The notes under the pieces were generated by a model. The model saw nothing but the letters and a program-made list of their open reading frames with translations, was not told where the DNA came from and did not search any database. The position numbers and the translations under genes are program-made. From NCBI GenBank assembly GCA_047495785.1, contig JBLDXI010000085.1, positions 62,001 to 126,000 of the forward strand: a DNA stretch of 64,000 nt, written 5' to 3'. Shown one piece after another: positions 23,980-35,761 of the stretch. This DNA comes from Lepidodermella squamata. Its lineage: Eukaryota; Gastrotricha. The stretch's first letter is position 1. The number at the start of each line of letters is the position of its first letter.

Positions 23980-24887
23980 TGCCGAATCGCTTGTTGATTG
24001 TGATCCTAATCCTGTTTTTGATGTAGTGAATCCACAATTTTGGCTGATTGACTGCTATTTTTAGATTGACTGATAACAAACGAAAAGCATATCAATCGGA
24101 ATGGAGATCTTGGTGTCAAGTTTTTAAGCAGTGTAGAAATTCGAATTTGCTTGTCTTGGCGGAAGTCTTGGTGGCTGGGAGACTGCACGGGATTTTATTT
24201 TATCATCAATTTTGAAATGAGGAAACTAATTGGGCTGAAAGCGATCTCTTTTTTCCCCATAGTTTCTTTTCGAATTTTTCGCAAAGGGTTGAAATTAAAG
24301 TTCGCAAAAACCGAGGGGAACAGTTGTCTTCCTATGAAATGTTTATTCAGACTATTCCTTTGAGGTGTCAACAGGAGGACTGAACAAACCACAGGGCGAC
24401 CTTGGGATTTGAAAACTCAGCCTCAGAATCCTATACTTTGGGCACTGTTCGCATGCTCAGTTTGCCAATAGCATTGTCGAATTTTGGTAGATCCCATCTC
24501 CAGCCCTGAATCTAGCCTAATTTTGAACTTGTCTTACGTTTGACTTCAGAACCAAATTTCCGAATTTTCAATGTGTCTGATACCACTTTTCGAAACTCTC
24601 AAGGATGCCATGACGTATCAGCATAATTTTAGATAAATCATCTTTAAATTCAGCATAAAATTCTTTATCCAGAATTAGGTTCCGCAGCATGCCGATTTGG
24701 TTCCGCTAAAGGATATTCTGAATTTGAATAGGCCCTAATTACAGAGCGCGAAGTAGAACCCTCGAACTTGTGATCCAATATTGCCCTGAGCAAATTAAAG
24801 ACGCAAGCTCCAACAAGTTCAAGGTCAAGCTTATCAAAATTAACAAGTTTAATAATCGAAATTTCAAATAAAGATTGTTATCAGTTC
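23980..24887. other. Convergent intergenic gap
   Basis: Between the ends of the channel gene (+) and the trypsin-like gene (-). It contains the repeat shared with 21692-21860 at about 24363-24450. No gene or clear terminator is visible. An AATAAA-like string at 24867 is on the wrong strand for the protease gene. Confidence 0.4.
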
Positions 24888-26529
24888 TCAGGAATCATAA
24901 GTAGCCTGAGTTGCAAGTCTCTGCCTTTCTGTTGGCTTTGTCCTTGAGTTCCGATTCCTTCTCTCAGCTGCAGCGTCATCTTCATCGGATGCGACCTCGT
25001 TTCCTTTTCGAGTTGTTGTTGTAGTCGCACGGCGGGTTGTCGATGTTCTTGCAATTCGAGACGTTGTGCCATCATCTTGCAGCATCAGATCTTCAACTGG
25101 CACAATGATTTCTTGTTCGGTGGTTGTACTACGGCCTTTTGACGTCGGGCTGTCGGTTTCTAGGATTAGAACTCGGCGATTCCCACTGGCGGCGGGAGTA
25201 GCAGATGATTTCGTCGTACCAGCGACGTGGCCGCCATTAGATGGCACTTTTTGGTTTCGGCCACTACTGCTCGATCGAACCGGAGCTGTTGCGAAAGTAC
25301 TAGAGATCCAATCCACTACTTGACAGACCCTGGCATATACTCCATAGTACCCAGCTAGAAAAAAAAGAAGAATTAGGACTGAAAAATTCGAAAAATTCAC
25401 ACAGAATCAATAGATTTTTTTCAGAATTTTACAGGGTTCTAGAGATTTTCCTCGAATTTTTCGAGATGAAATTGAGCTTACCTCTTCCGCATCCGTTACC
25501 ATACGAAGTGATGCCCATCAGAGTATGGTAGCCATTCGCTGCACAAGTTAGCGGACCCCCGCTATCACCCTGACAGGTATCAATCCCTCCATCCGTATAG
25601 CCAGCGCAAAATTTGACATCAGTTATCGTTTGTGGGGTCGACCTGTAAGCATTCGAGCACGCATATCTGTCCACAATAGGGATTTTAGCCTTTTGGAGGA
25701 TCCTGGTCGCTGATGAGCTATTTTCTTTAGAAACACCCCATCCAGCGACAAAGCCTGAATAAAAAATTCGAAAATTATTCATCAAATCACAAAAATTCGG
25801 TACTTACCATAGTCATCAACTTGGCTGAAATAGAAGTATAGGAAAATTAGGAAAAATTCTAGAAGAAATGCTGAAATTTTACCATTCGTCACTACAGGAA
25901 TCTGGCAAGCATACAGGCTGAACCTCCCATTCTGAGAAGCCAAGGTCGTAATCGAGTTGAATCATGCAAAAGTCGTAATTCTGAGATCTCGCGTTGTAAC
26001 GAGGGTGAATCGCGATGTAGTAGGCATACAGGCTAAATTCGCCCCGATCCAGAGATTTAAAATCATGGTCCGCAAAAGTGATCAGAACATCGCCAGGTTT
26101 CGACGCTAACTCGCAACAGTGAGCTGCCGTAAGAATCCACTGGAAAATTGAAATTTATTTGTAAAATCTCCAGAAAATTCCTGAAAATACCTGAGAAGAA
26201 ATGATTGATCCTCCGCATAAGTTGTTGTTTTTAATCATTATTTTAACCAGCCATGGAAATTCGTTTGGTAACGCATTGACTCCGCCTAAAATTCGGCCTT
26301 GCCCAGCGTTCCAGTATCTACTGTGGCCACAACCGTTAACAAAATCGCTTGAAGGTACGCCGCTTTCCGGTGAGGGTGTCCTGAGCTGGGCTGTACCCAG
26401 CTGGTTGTACTGATCCGGAGGTAAATTCGACGGTGGCTTTGTCGGGCTTTCTCTAACTGTGAAACAGCTAGTAGCTATGTGCCAATTTAAAGCAGCTATT
26501 AAAAAGGAGCTAAAACAAAATTGCAGCAT
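24888..26529 (-). CDS. Trypsin-like serine protease with Thr/Ser-rich C-terminal extension
   Basis: Five exons on the minus strand: 26191-26529, 25883-26139, 25808-25824 (17 nt), 25482-25754, 24888-25354. Phases agree and give 450 aa. It has a signal peptide (1-21), a pro-region, an activation site R79-ILGG, catalytic His120 (WILTAAHCC), Asp169 (NYDFCMIQL) and Ser269 (CQGDSGGPLTC). Asp at ~263 in the specificity position predicts cleavage after Lys/Arg. After the catalytic domain there are ~125 residues rich in Ser, Thr, Arg and Asn with no recognised domain. It is the active paralogue of the triad-less protein at 20130-21486: same exon order, including the 17-nt exon, and similar C-terminal extension. 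Secreted; substrate unknown. Confidence 0.85.
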
Positions 26530-26890
26530 TTTCTTTGACGATGAATTTTAACGTCGTCAGGATTTTGGCTGTTCACAATGGGAGGAATATGAGTCATGCG
26601 GCCGTTTATCTTCTTAGCATGTCGTGACAAGCTGATGAGCACGTTTGTGTAACGTGGCTTTGAATTGTATCACATATATGGGTAGAATTTTTGAATTTCT
26701 TACCTCCGTTCGTTGGTTAAAAAAGACGTTTTTTGGCAGCGTGGGCTTCTTTCAATGGCGGTTTCTGCTGTGATTAATAGTGCCATTTAGTTTCTTTGAT
26801 TAGGAACTTGTCTAATGGGGCTCAATTGAACAATTGAGTACTGAATCGAGATTCGAAATATAGAGAAACATCATAGACGTTTGATCGAGT

Positions 26891-27341
26891 TACCGTATTT
26901 TACGAATTATTAGGCAGGACCCAATTATAGGGCAGAACCGGAATAAAGGGCAGAGGGTAATGGTCATTTGAAACAATAAAGGGCAGAACCGTATTAATAG
27001 GCAGGGCCTTGTATGAAGTGGCTTACATGAGCACCTGCTGGGTGAGTGGTTAGAGTTGGATAGGTTGAGATTTTTCGTCAGGGAGTGCACAAATCGCCCT
27101 TTATCCACCTTAATCCTCTTGAGCAAACACTTAACCCGTGTAGTCACAGGTAAAAGCCAGTAGCTAGAGTGGTTATTCGGCGGTTTTGACTGTTGATCTA
27201 GGTACTCTTCAGGTGACTGATTAGGTTCGAAAAAATAAAGGGCAGACCCGAAATAAAGGGCAGACCCTAAATACAGGACAGGACTTGAACCTCGTTTGAA
27301 AAAAATACAGGGCAGGGTCTTATAATTCGTAAAATACGGTA
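26891..27341. mobile_element. 451-bp MITE with TA target site and internal GGGCAGACCC repeats
   Basis: The ends TACCGTATTTTACGAATTAT (left) and the complementary TAATTCGTAAAATACGGTA (right) form ~22-bp inverted repeats bounded by TA, as for Tc1/mariner-like insertions. Subterminal sequence repeats AATAAAGGGCAGACCC-type units on both sides in opposite directions. No coding capacity. Confidence 0.7.
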
Positions 27342-27407
27342 ATCGAGATTCAAAATCTGATGAGGCGGCAGGTAAATGCGGCAACCAGCTGAGCAGTTTC
27401 CTATGTT

Positions 27408-27437
27408 CATAGAGATCAGATTAATCTGATCTCTATG
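27408..27437. repeat. Perfect 30-bp palindrome
   Basis: CATAGAGATCAGATT is followed immediately by its exact reverse complement with no spacer. It could be a foldback footprint or a binding site for a dimeric factor. Confidence 0.8.
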
Positions 27438-28887
27438 CCTATGTTATACGGTTTCATGAAGCTGAAACGGTGGTTCCGCTCTCATTCTACATCGCTTTGA
27501 TCCCTTCTGGTTACATATTGGTGAAACTCGATCCTCGTTGCTGTAACTTGAATCCTGCTGAATCATCGCGGTCCATCCGGATTGGAAACTCGATCCGCAG
27601 CATAACCTAATTGCATAAAACTAATGCGAAAATATAGAAGCATGAGTTCTAGATTGAAACGCGCCAAGTGGTGAGTGCGTAAAGCCGGTTCATTTTTCGC
27701 CTCCTGTTCTCATTAACCAAATCACAGATAAAAATTTAGGCTGGACTATGAATGGTAAATGGTAAATTTTCATATTTTAATTTGCTTCAAGCCTAATAAA
27801 TATGCATCACTTAGCTTTCGGTTATAGACAGACTTACCTCCTATTTACAAGAAAATTAGAGCTACCGCATCTGAAACCCTGCCTTCTAATTTGCCCCCAA
27901 GGCCCAATGTTCCGCTTAGTAAGTATCCGCCATTTTCTATTTAAGTTCTGCCTTATTATTCGGATTTTAAGGTATTAGGAACGGAAGGATTAGGAGGTAT
28001 TAGGAAAATGTTGGTGTCCAACATTGTTTGCGTTACTGTGATCCATTCATGAAATTGGCATGATCTTTTTGATGTCCTATGATATGTTGCTACGGCTTAC
28101 AACCCTGGGTCTCGGATCGAGTCGTAGTCCTGTCGTAGCCATTTTGCGCGCCATGACTTGGGTTTTACTAGTTAGCGTTTTCTTGCACAATCGTGGCTCA
28201 CTTTTGCGTCCCTTTTTCGTCATTATTTGAGACGTGGCAAGTGATTCAGACTCTTTCCTATGTATTCAAGACTGTACGTAGGGAAAGCAATGAAATGTTG
28301 TTCACGATTTGGCTTAAGGAGGCCCTACACAATGGTTTTTCGATTGCGAATCTGGAGCATTATTCAACTTTTTTTTCGGACGGTCTCATTAATTAATGGC
28401 ATCATACGAATGCTGTTTGTTTAGGGTCGTCAATTTGAAAATCACAGGTTCCACTTCGTCATTTATTGATTCTACGACCTCTCCTTTCTCCTTCTGTTTT
28501 ACGAATAATGAGGTCATTGAGAGCACCTCAGTGCATTTATATAATATTGGCGGATTTTACGAACAACGGAGCCATTTGTTAGCTGCCACATGTTGCCACA
28601 TCTATCACGTTAAAATAGACAGCCACATCTAATGTTTGTTTGCTTTATTTCTTAAGCATAAACGTTTTCAATTAAGTATCAATGAGAACTGCGTACAATT
28701 TTTGCTAATGAGCTCATTGGAATATTTTATAGCCAAGAAATCACAAAAATTGCGTCAATTTTTTGTCTGCTCTGGAGTGAATGATTTTCTGCGGCGCCAC
28801 TTTGAGATCGCGTGCTCTGTTTTTTTGTCATCGCCATTCAATTCTGATTTGTAGCCAGCATTGTTTCGCGACTGAGCTTTATCTACA

Positions 28888-30167
28888 ATGACTTCTTTTT
28901 CTTGCTTTGCCACAATGAAGCCTTATAAAAAAATGAATGACAGCAGCGATGATATGCCGTTGGATTTTTCTAAGAAATCTGTCGCTTCGAAGCCTGTCAT
29001 CCTTTCGATTAAATCAACAGCCCCGCCATTGAATCCTGTACCAGCTTTACCTCGTCTACCCCCGAATTTCGCCCCGAACCAGGTTCCTGCGTTCTACTTC
29101 CAGCCAAACTTCCGGCCTAACTTCACCCATAATTTGCAAAATGTCAGGATTATTGGGCCATACAGCGGCAATAATTATCCGATAATCGAAAATCAACCCC
29201 GTATTATTGAGACAATCCCACCAGAGGCTTTGGTAGCCAAGGTAATAATATTTTATTTTAAATTTTGAACATTTATTTATAATTCAATGTGAATAGGCTC
29301 CGGTGGAGAATGTTTATCCTGATGCAGGAGGAATGGTGAAAAAATCAGTACAATTTTTAATTTCGTATAACATTTCCTATTCTAGAGGAAAGGTTAGGGA
29401 TATTGGTAGATAGAGCAACGCAAGGGTTAGAAATTAGGATTAGAATTATAGTATGGTAGGTTAGGGTTAGGGTTAGGGTTCGTGGTGAGCTGGAGTTGTG
29501 GTTCGGTTTAGATTCAAATTGCATGATGACTAAAAATTAGGAAACTCTATTCAAGTTGGCTAGAATCCTTTTAGAAGGTTCATTGTGCGCCTCGAACCTG
29601 ATTTACTAATTTCACTCATCTTTTCAGAAATTCGGCTTTGTATGTGAGTACTGTCCCAACCCAAGGGCTTACTCCTCGCAAGGCGGCCTGCGAAATCACG
29701 TGACCAAGTTCCACAGCGATCAAATGCCTTATGCCTGCTCGATATGTTCTAGGCGATATGAAACGCCCCAAACACTGAGACGGCACACTCTACGGCATGA
29801 AGTCTCCGCCCTTAATAACGGCAATAATTTCGGTCAAGGTCCAACAGCTGAGCCGATCGACAGCCCGTTGCCGTTGTATTCTACTAGCGAATACCCGTCT
29901 CAGTTTGTGTTCCCAGATCGAGCTGCGTCCTCGGCATCTTTCGACCGTGAAGCTTCAGCCACGCCGTATCGACAACTGGAAACGCCCGTTGAATCAGCTC
30001 AAGATCAGGCAAATGTCGCTTGTTCAATGTGTGGAACGAGTTTTGATACCGAAGATATGTTGCGACTTCACGTTATCACCTTTCACGCTGTTTTGGAGGC
30101 CGGTGATGACTACGACGTCTACTCGGAGGCGAATAACGAAATGGCTAATTTGATTGATAAAGTTTGA
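28888..30167 (+). CDS. C2H2 zinc-finger protein, tandem paralogue 1
   Basis: Two exons, 28888-29241 and 29628-30167, both phase 0, about 297 aa. The start may instead be the Met at 28933, which would match the paralogues better. The N-terminus carries MPLDFSKKS, a variant of the PxDLS motif bound by the corepressor CtBP, then a basic and Pro-rich disordered region. Exon 2 encodes three C2H2 fingers (FVCEYC..., YACSIC..., VACSMC...). The first is atypical, with a long Cys-His spacing. AATAAA is at 30257. It is the first of three tandem copies sharing exon structure; a transcriptional repressor role is inferred. Confidence 0.75.
29459..29480 (+). repeat. Short TTAGGG run
   Basis: Three tandem TTAGGG hexamers lie in the intron of the first zinc-finger gene. 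Too short to suggest a telomere; listed only because it is a recognisable simple repeat. Confidence 0.6.
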
Positions 30168-32145
30168 TTTGATTCATTTTCGTCTAGAGTAGATAACAAT
30201 TTGCGTTTGATAATTCAAGTCATTGTATGTTCCATTGTAATGTGAGAAAATTGGTTAATAAACGAATTGGTGATTTGCATCGTTAATTCAATTTTTGACC
30301 TTTTTTGAAGCGGGAGAGGAATAATTGATTAATTCGAGGCACGCGTAAACAATTAATTAAGGAAAAGCCTGGAAATAGACAGAGCTAATTTCATTTTCGT
30401 AGCATTATTCGAAATCAGTCTTTTTTGAGATGAATTCTCATTCCATGTCCTTTAAAAAATTCGGCCCTAGGTCAACAGGGAAATGTTAGATTTTGCCTAC
30501 ATTTTATTTGGATTTTTGAATATCCTAACGTCTTAGCAGCCTAGGTCATATTCTCTATGGCTGCAGCCTGTTGTTTTCGATGTTACAAAAATCAGACGAT
30601 TTAATTTTTTTACGTCGTAGTAGCACGTGCGAATGATTATTCCAGACAATTTATCGCCGATTTTTTAATAGTTTTATTTCAGCCGTGTTCTTATTGTTGT
30701 TTTACTTTTAATTAGATAACCTTAGTCCTTATTTGTCGACGAGGGTTTATCTAGCCTTTAGAAATTTGTTTAAGTAATCGCGAAATGGGGTAAAAATGGA
30801 CCTCGAAAGCTCAAAAATAGCCAATAACAAGCTCGAAATTTGGGGGTGGGTAGCCACATTTTTAGGGTGGGTTGGGGGTGACTAGATAAACTCTTGTTTT
30901 TCGATGTGTTATGGCCAGCTGATTCGTCACCTGCTCGGTACGAGTACGACAAATGAGATGCTTTACTTTTCATCCTTCCGAGCATTGTATTTCTAAAATG
31001 TCTGAACTCCAACGTAATTGTAGTTTACATAATTTTGTAGTCAGATTTGACACCAAATTGCTAGTTTTAGGAAATTGAGTAGGAATATTCGACAATAACC
31101 TGATTAAAGCTGAATCTGTCGTTAACCTTTTTAACTTATTGAAATAAATAAACGCTTAACTTTTCATTGCGGTCAAATTTGAACTTCTTGATATCGCTCC
31201 TTTTGCCCTATAAGGGAACTTTTCTGGTTTTACCCACCCATTTTCAGTTGAGAACGCCTCCTAGCATATTGCATTATCGCGGCGCGGCTCAGTACTGTTA
31301 TTATAAGAATGCGCGGCTCGATGCCTTATACTCTGCAGAATAAATTTATTACATAAAGCCTTTATTGCAGTAGTATGGCTGTTTCGCAGAGAATATTTTA
31401 TTATAGGGCAAAAGGAGCTAGCTTGTGGGGTCATGCTGGAAAGGTGGGAGTTAGCAGTCATTGCCCCGCTTCCGAGGTCAGAGAAGGACTGGTCGAAACC
31501 GTAAGGTTACTGATCGCGGCCTTCATTCATTCTTAGAACGGTCCTTTTGTTTTACAGAGAATGAGGTCATTGAGGTCATCGAGGCCAGTGCATTTACGAC
31601 ATTTATTTGCGTCGTTTGCGAGCAAAGGCGACAGCTGTTAGTTGCACATGTTGCGGTCACCATCTGTGTTTTTCCACATCTGTTCAGCACACGTTTCCAA
31701 TGTTATGATAAAGCGATAGGGTTTAAGAGAACGTGTTGACAACCTGAACATCACTCATTCGATGTTTTCGATATTTTTTCTCTGATATTTCTCGGGTGGC
31801 CCATCGAATGCCTGTCCCTGGTGCCTTCAAAGTCCTCCGATTCGAACCTGCGCCACGTGTTCTCCGCCGTCGGTCCGACCTGCGGTGGCTTGCCGGTTGT
31901 CTATGTCCGCATTCTACCGCCGCCCGTCAACAATGGAACCCGATAAAATCCCGCGTGGCAAACCAAATCGAACCAACTTCTTTCAAAATGTCCGTCTACC
32001 GTCTCCTCGAAGCGCGGCGCTTTTCTCTTCGTTCAGCGCAACCCATGTGGACTCTTTTTTCATGCTTAGCTTCTTCCTATCGTGCTCTCCTATCGTCAGT
32101 ACTTTGAAGTCTCTTTTCTTTCCACTCTAGCGTCGATTAAATAGA
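30168..32145. other. Duplicated spacer between zinc-finger genes 1 and 2
   Basis: The segment ~30203-30725 matches ~33333-33760 downstream of zinc-finger gene 2 (shared AATTCAAGTCATTG, CGAGGCACG, AAAGCCTGGAA, GGTCAACAG, TACGTCGTAGTAGCACGTG). Thus the 3' tail and downstream DNA were copied with the gene. 31540-31690 resembles 28490-28620. A site TTTCCACTCTAG at 32119-32130 just before the next ATG looks like a 3' splice or trans-splice acceptor. Confidence 0.6.
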
Positions 32146-32652
32146 ATGGAAGCAAGTTACTCGGCACCCTTGGATCTATCGAGAAAAAGACGCCCCAAGG
32201 CAACCATCATTTCGATCAGAACGATTGCTCCATGGGCTCTGCCAAGATCAGTCGCAGCAAACTCGGAAGGACCTCGAGCTTTTCAACCAAATTTGATATT
32301 TCGAAACCCAACTCCCAGTCACGAAGTTGTTCCGCCATTCTCTGTAAAATTTGTTTCTCTCAACTTTGAATCATTGCCAACTCGCCTGTCATTTTTCTAG
32401 TTCAATCCTCGATATAGAGAATTCGTTTGTGAATTCTGCGGCCCCAAACGAACGGCATTCATTTCACTCGGCTTCCTGTTGACTCACCTGAGAAAGTGCC
32501 ACCCCGAAAAGTTCGCAATCACGTGCCACAAATGCTCGCAGCTGTTCGACAACGCGTCTCAGCTCAACAAACACGCTTGTGGGCACAAAAAGTCGAACTT
32601 CGAAGACGAATATAAGCAGAGGACAACAACAACGAAAACAAACACTAAATAA
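32146..32652 (+). CDS. C2H2 zinc-finger protein, tandem paralogue 2
   Basis: Two exons, 32146-32343 and 32401-32652, phase 0, 149 aa. The N-terminus has APLDLSRKRRPK, a canonical PLDLS CtBP-type motif next to a basic run that could serve as a nuclear localisation signal, then KATIISIRTIAPWALP, which is nearly shared with paralogue 3. Exon 2 encodes one atypical finger (FVCEFCG... with His after a long spacer) and one standard finger (ITCHKCSQLFDNASQLNKH). AATAAA lies at 32745. Likely a small DNA-binding repressor. Confidence 0.8.
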
Positions 32653-34682
32653 TCAGCAATACTGACGAAAATTTAGCTTTATGCTTCATTAAGAATAACT
32701 CCTCCGGAAATTAATAGATCTAAATGAATTATTTATTAACTTGAATAAAGAAATTACGGGTCGATTTTAAAAAATTAACGGGATTTTGTGTCGCTGGTCA
32801 AGTCTCAACCTGAACTTGGGGCAGAAGCTCTGGCAGAAGCTCTTGGGGTAGGGTCAGGGAGCGATCTTGAATCCTGGAGCTGCCAGAGACGGAAAAAACA
32901 TGTTTGTTGTATTTGCCACTTGCCAAAATGACTAGTGATATCAACCAGAAACCGAGTGATGCTAGGAAACTTTGAAGATTTTCCAACTTTAAATTAAAAA
33001 AATTCGAAAATATCACACTTCACCGCACAGGTGCCGGCCAAGGTGTTGGACCGAGCATGACAAGCAACCCGATACCTGTATCAAGCCCCGGCCCCCGGCC
33101 TAAACCCGGCGGCCTGTGAGCAGAGGTGCAAAAGAAGATTAGATTGAAAATCACGGCAATAGAGAATTTTAAACCAAAAATGCCTTAATCTGACCATCTG
33201 CACAAGTTCTTGATTGTGTAAGCCAGTGAACTACCTCTAATTCTTTTCTCAACGGTTTAAATAAGGATTGTTTTCTTGTGACTGCCACTGAGCGTTTTTC
33301 CAGGGGCGAAAAATCGAAAGCCAGGCGCTTGAAAATTCAAGTCATTGCGCATATTTCGCACTGTAATGTGGGAATAAGTTAATATAAGTGTTGATTTAAT
33401 ATCGCCATTTTAACATTATTTGACCTATTTCACGAAGCGTGAGAGGAGTAATTAATTACATCGAGGCACGTGTCGAAAAATTAATTAACAAAAAAGCCTG
33501 GAAGGCGAAAGAACCCAACTTAATTTCGTATCATTAATGGCCTTGGGTCAACAGTGAATTTTTCAACCATTTTATAATTCATACACGTCTTTTGGCCACT
33601 AGTGTTATTTTCTCTAGTGTTGTCACGTGACAGCCTTGTTGTTGTCCGTTTTGGAAAAATCAGACGATTGTATTTGTACGTCGTAGTAGCACGTGTGAGT
33701 GATTTTTGTTTTTTTGCAAACAATTTATCGCTGCGTCTGTCAATTATTTATTTATTTACTGGACACGATCATGTTGTTGTTATTGCTATCATACTTTTAA
33801 TTAAATAGCTTTGGCGTGTTATATGAATGCGCCAACCGCCAGCTGATTCATCTCTATTCCGGGCATGATCGCACTATTACCAATTTACACCCGACGGATG
33901 AGTCGCCTGGAACTAATATTTACTTTCCTTAGTCACTAGCCTACATGATGAATCAGCTGGCTATAGGGCTATAGGGCCCCAAGTCTCATGTTTTGTTTTC
34001 TATAGATCAACCATAGATATTCATAATATCCATCGCCAATTGTGAATTGTAAGGCTGGATTCTTCCTATTCCATGATCCTATTCCAATGAGTTTCTCGAA
34101 ATTGGGTGAAAAATAAGAAAATTCTTATTTTCAATCCCAGCGTGAAATCTGCCTAATAATAGCATAATATAAATTTAGCAGCTGAAAAAATTTATAATAT
34201 TTCATTTTTAGTATTTTTTTCATTTAAAATCTATTTTGGCTTTGTATTTTTAGCGTGAATTTTGACCTCGGTGTCTCGCCAAGTTTTTGGGTGCTAAAAT
34301 CACGCGACAACTGTTTATTGACCGCTGCGCCAACAAGCAAAATATTAGGTGATGCCACGTAGCAATCGCGTGCCCACTCGGTCTATTATTATCGCGTCCT
34401 GCATTTTTTTCATGCAGTGCATGAATGTTTCGATAAACTATCACACACTGAACCTTATATATTTTAATGCGCATTTATCGATTTGATATCAGTTCGATTT
34501 ATTCTTTATGTGTGACCTCTTTAATTTTTTCTAATTTTCTCTTAATAAGCATTTTCCATTAGAATTTAGATACTCACAAGTATCTCGTTTTTCGTGGTTT
34601 GCTTCTTCGTTTTCCCAATCGTTATTTCTAATATGAAGTGTTTGTCTTTTCTCCCATTCCAGCGTTAATTGAATTATTAAAA
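32653..34682. other. Spacer between zinc-finger genes 2 and 3
   Basis: The segment ~33333-33760 is the second copy of the duplicated downstream block. 32760-33330 is absent from the first copy's position and may be an insertion; a 72-aa minus-strand frame there (32798-33016) has a hydrophobic stretch but no supporting signals. CTCCCATTCCAG at 34651-34662 is an acceptor-like site just upstream of the next start codon. Confidence 0.5.
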
Positions 34683-35337
34683 ATGGATATCAGTCATTCG
34701 TCGCCGTTGGATTTAAGGCGAAAGAGTTCTACAAAGGCAACTATAATTTCAATCACTACAATAGCTCCATGGGCTCTCCCTGTAAAAATCCCAGCCTCAG
34801 AACGCCTTTCAGCTTTCAAACCAATTTCAAGATTTCAAGCCCCATTACAATCGTCGACTTCCAGTTACGACAATTCCCCGTCGATGCCGGTATACAATTT
34901 GGTTTCCTTTACTTTAAATCGTGCCTAACTGTTCATTTTTCTAGGCCAATCCTTTTTCTCCCTCTTGCAATGCAAATTTGAAAATGGCGAATAATTTCCG
35001 TACTGAAAGTAGTGAAGAGCTTGGAAAATTAGGATTCTTTTGCGAGTATTGTCCCAATCAAAAGGTATATACAACGAGCAGCGGGTTCCGCCATCACGTC
35101 AGAACGCGCCATGTTGAGAAATTCACCGTCACGTGCTTCAAGTGTTCGAAACGGTTCGACAACGCGTCACAGCTCAATAAACACGCTTTTGAACACAAAT
35201 CCCGAACTTCAAACTCGAACAAGCAGAGGACAACGGCGTCTCAAGCTTCGCCTGAAGGTTTTCTTAACTCTGAGATTTCTTCCCCAGGTCAAGTTTCGGT
35301 CATCCCATCCTTCCACGGATACATTAAGGTGGATTAG
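34683..35337 (+). CDS. C2H2 zinc-finger protein, tandem paralogue 3
   Basis: Two exons, 34683-34889 and 34945-35337, phase 0, 199 aa. The N-terminus reads SSPLDLRRKSSTKATIIS, a PLDL(R) variant of the CtBP motif, with the shared IAPWALP block. Exon 2 encodes an atypical finger (FFCEYCPNQ...) and a finger almost identical to that of paralogue 2 (TCFKCSKRFDNASQLNKH), then a Ser-rich tail. AATAAA is at 35404. The closeness to paralogue 2 suggests a recent duplication. Confidence 0.8.
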
Positions 35338-35605
35338 AACAAATGGATTTATGATTTAATGGTACAATGTTGTTGAAAAGAACTTATATTTACAGGTCGA
35401 TGGAATAAAAAAATGGCTTATTGAATAACTTTTTCCGTGTTTCATTGGCTTGAAAATAGGGCAAATTTCATCATTAGAAAATTAAAATAATAAATTATAA
35501 ACACAGTATCAATGAATAATTAAATTTTATCTAATAACGTTTTCGGTCTAATTTCCTGGTCCATTATCGCCAATGATACCGGAGCCGCAGGATTTTGACC
35601 CGTTT

Positions 35606-35705
35606 CCCTCGAGATAATTAGATAAAACTAACTGGCATTCTTATCTCAGCTATTACGGCTCACTATCTCTTCCGAGGCCCTTCCGGTTCAAGATAAGGGA
35701 TAAAT
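35606..35705 (+). promoter_or_regulatory. GATA-motif cluster and TATA-like box before the carboxypeptidase
   Basis: GATA/TATC cores occur at about 35612, 35621, 35641 (CTTATCT), 35663 and 35692 (AGATAAG), followed by GGGATAAATG, a TATA-like string about 60 bases before the ATG. GATA factors drive intestinal genes in nematodes, which would suit a digestive protease. Function is inferred. Confidence 0.45.
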
Positions 35706-35761
35706 GCAGCTCTCAACAATAACGCCATAACGCCAGTCCAGTCTTCTCAGTTCACGGAATA

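Larger units (their letters stand above)
26530..28887. other. Intergenic region, MITE and palindrome, divergent promoters
   Basis: Separates the protease gene (-) from the first zinc-finger gene (+). It contains an inverted-repeat element (26891-27341) and a 30-bp perfect palindrome (27408-27437). From ~28490 to 28620 it resembles 31540-31690 upstream of the second zinc-finger gene (shared AATGAGGTCATTGAG, CAGTGCATTTA, CACATGTTGC), suggesting duplicated promoter sequence. No other gene was found. Confidence 0.5.

Noticed and set aside
29459-29480. TTAGGG run as a telomere remnant
   Set aside because: Only three units inside a gene's intron; nematode telomeres usually use TTAGGC, so no conclusion about organism or fusion is drawn.
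31830-31905. GATTCGAACC string suggesting a tRNA
   Set aside because: The bases around it cannot form a T-stem and no A-box is correctly spaced.
31796-32130. Overlapping 80-100-aa plus-strand frames before zinc-finger gene 2
   Set aside because: No start context, domain or splice partner; the region aligns with non-coding flank and probably forms the 5'UTR or promoter.
32798-33016. 72-aa minus-strand frame with a hydrophobic stretch
   Set aside because: No signal peptide cleavage context, polyadenylation or homologue evident; lies in a probable insertion.
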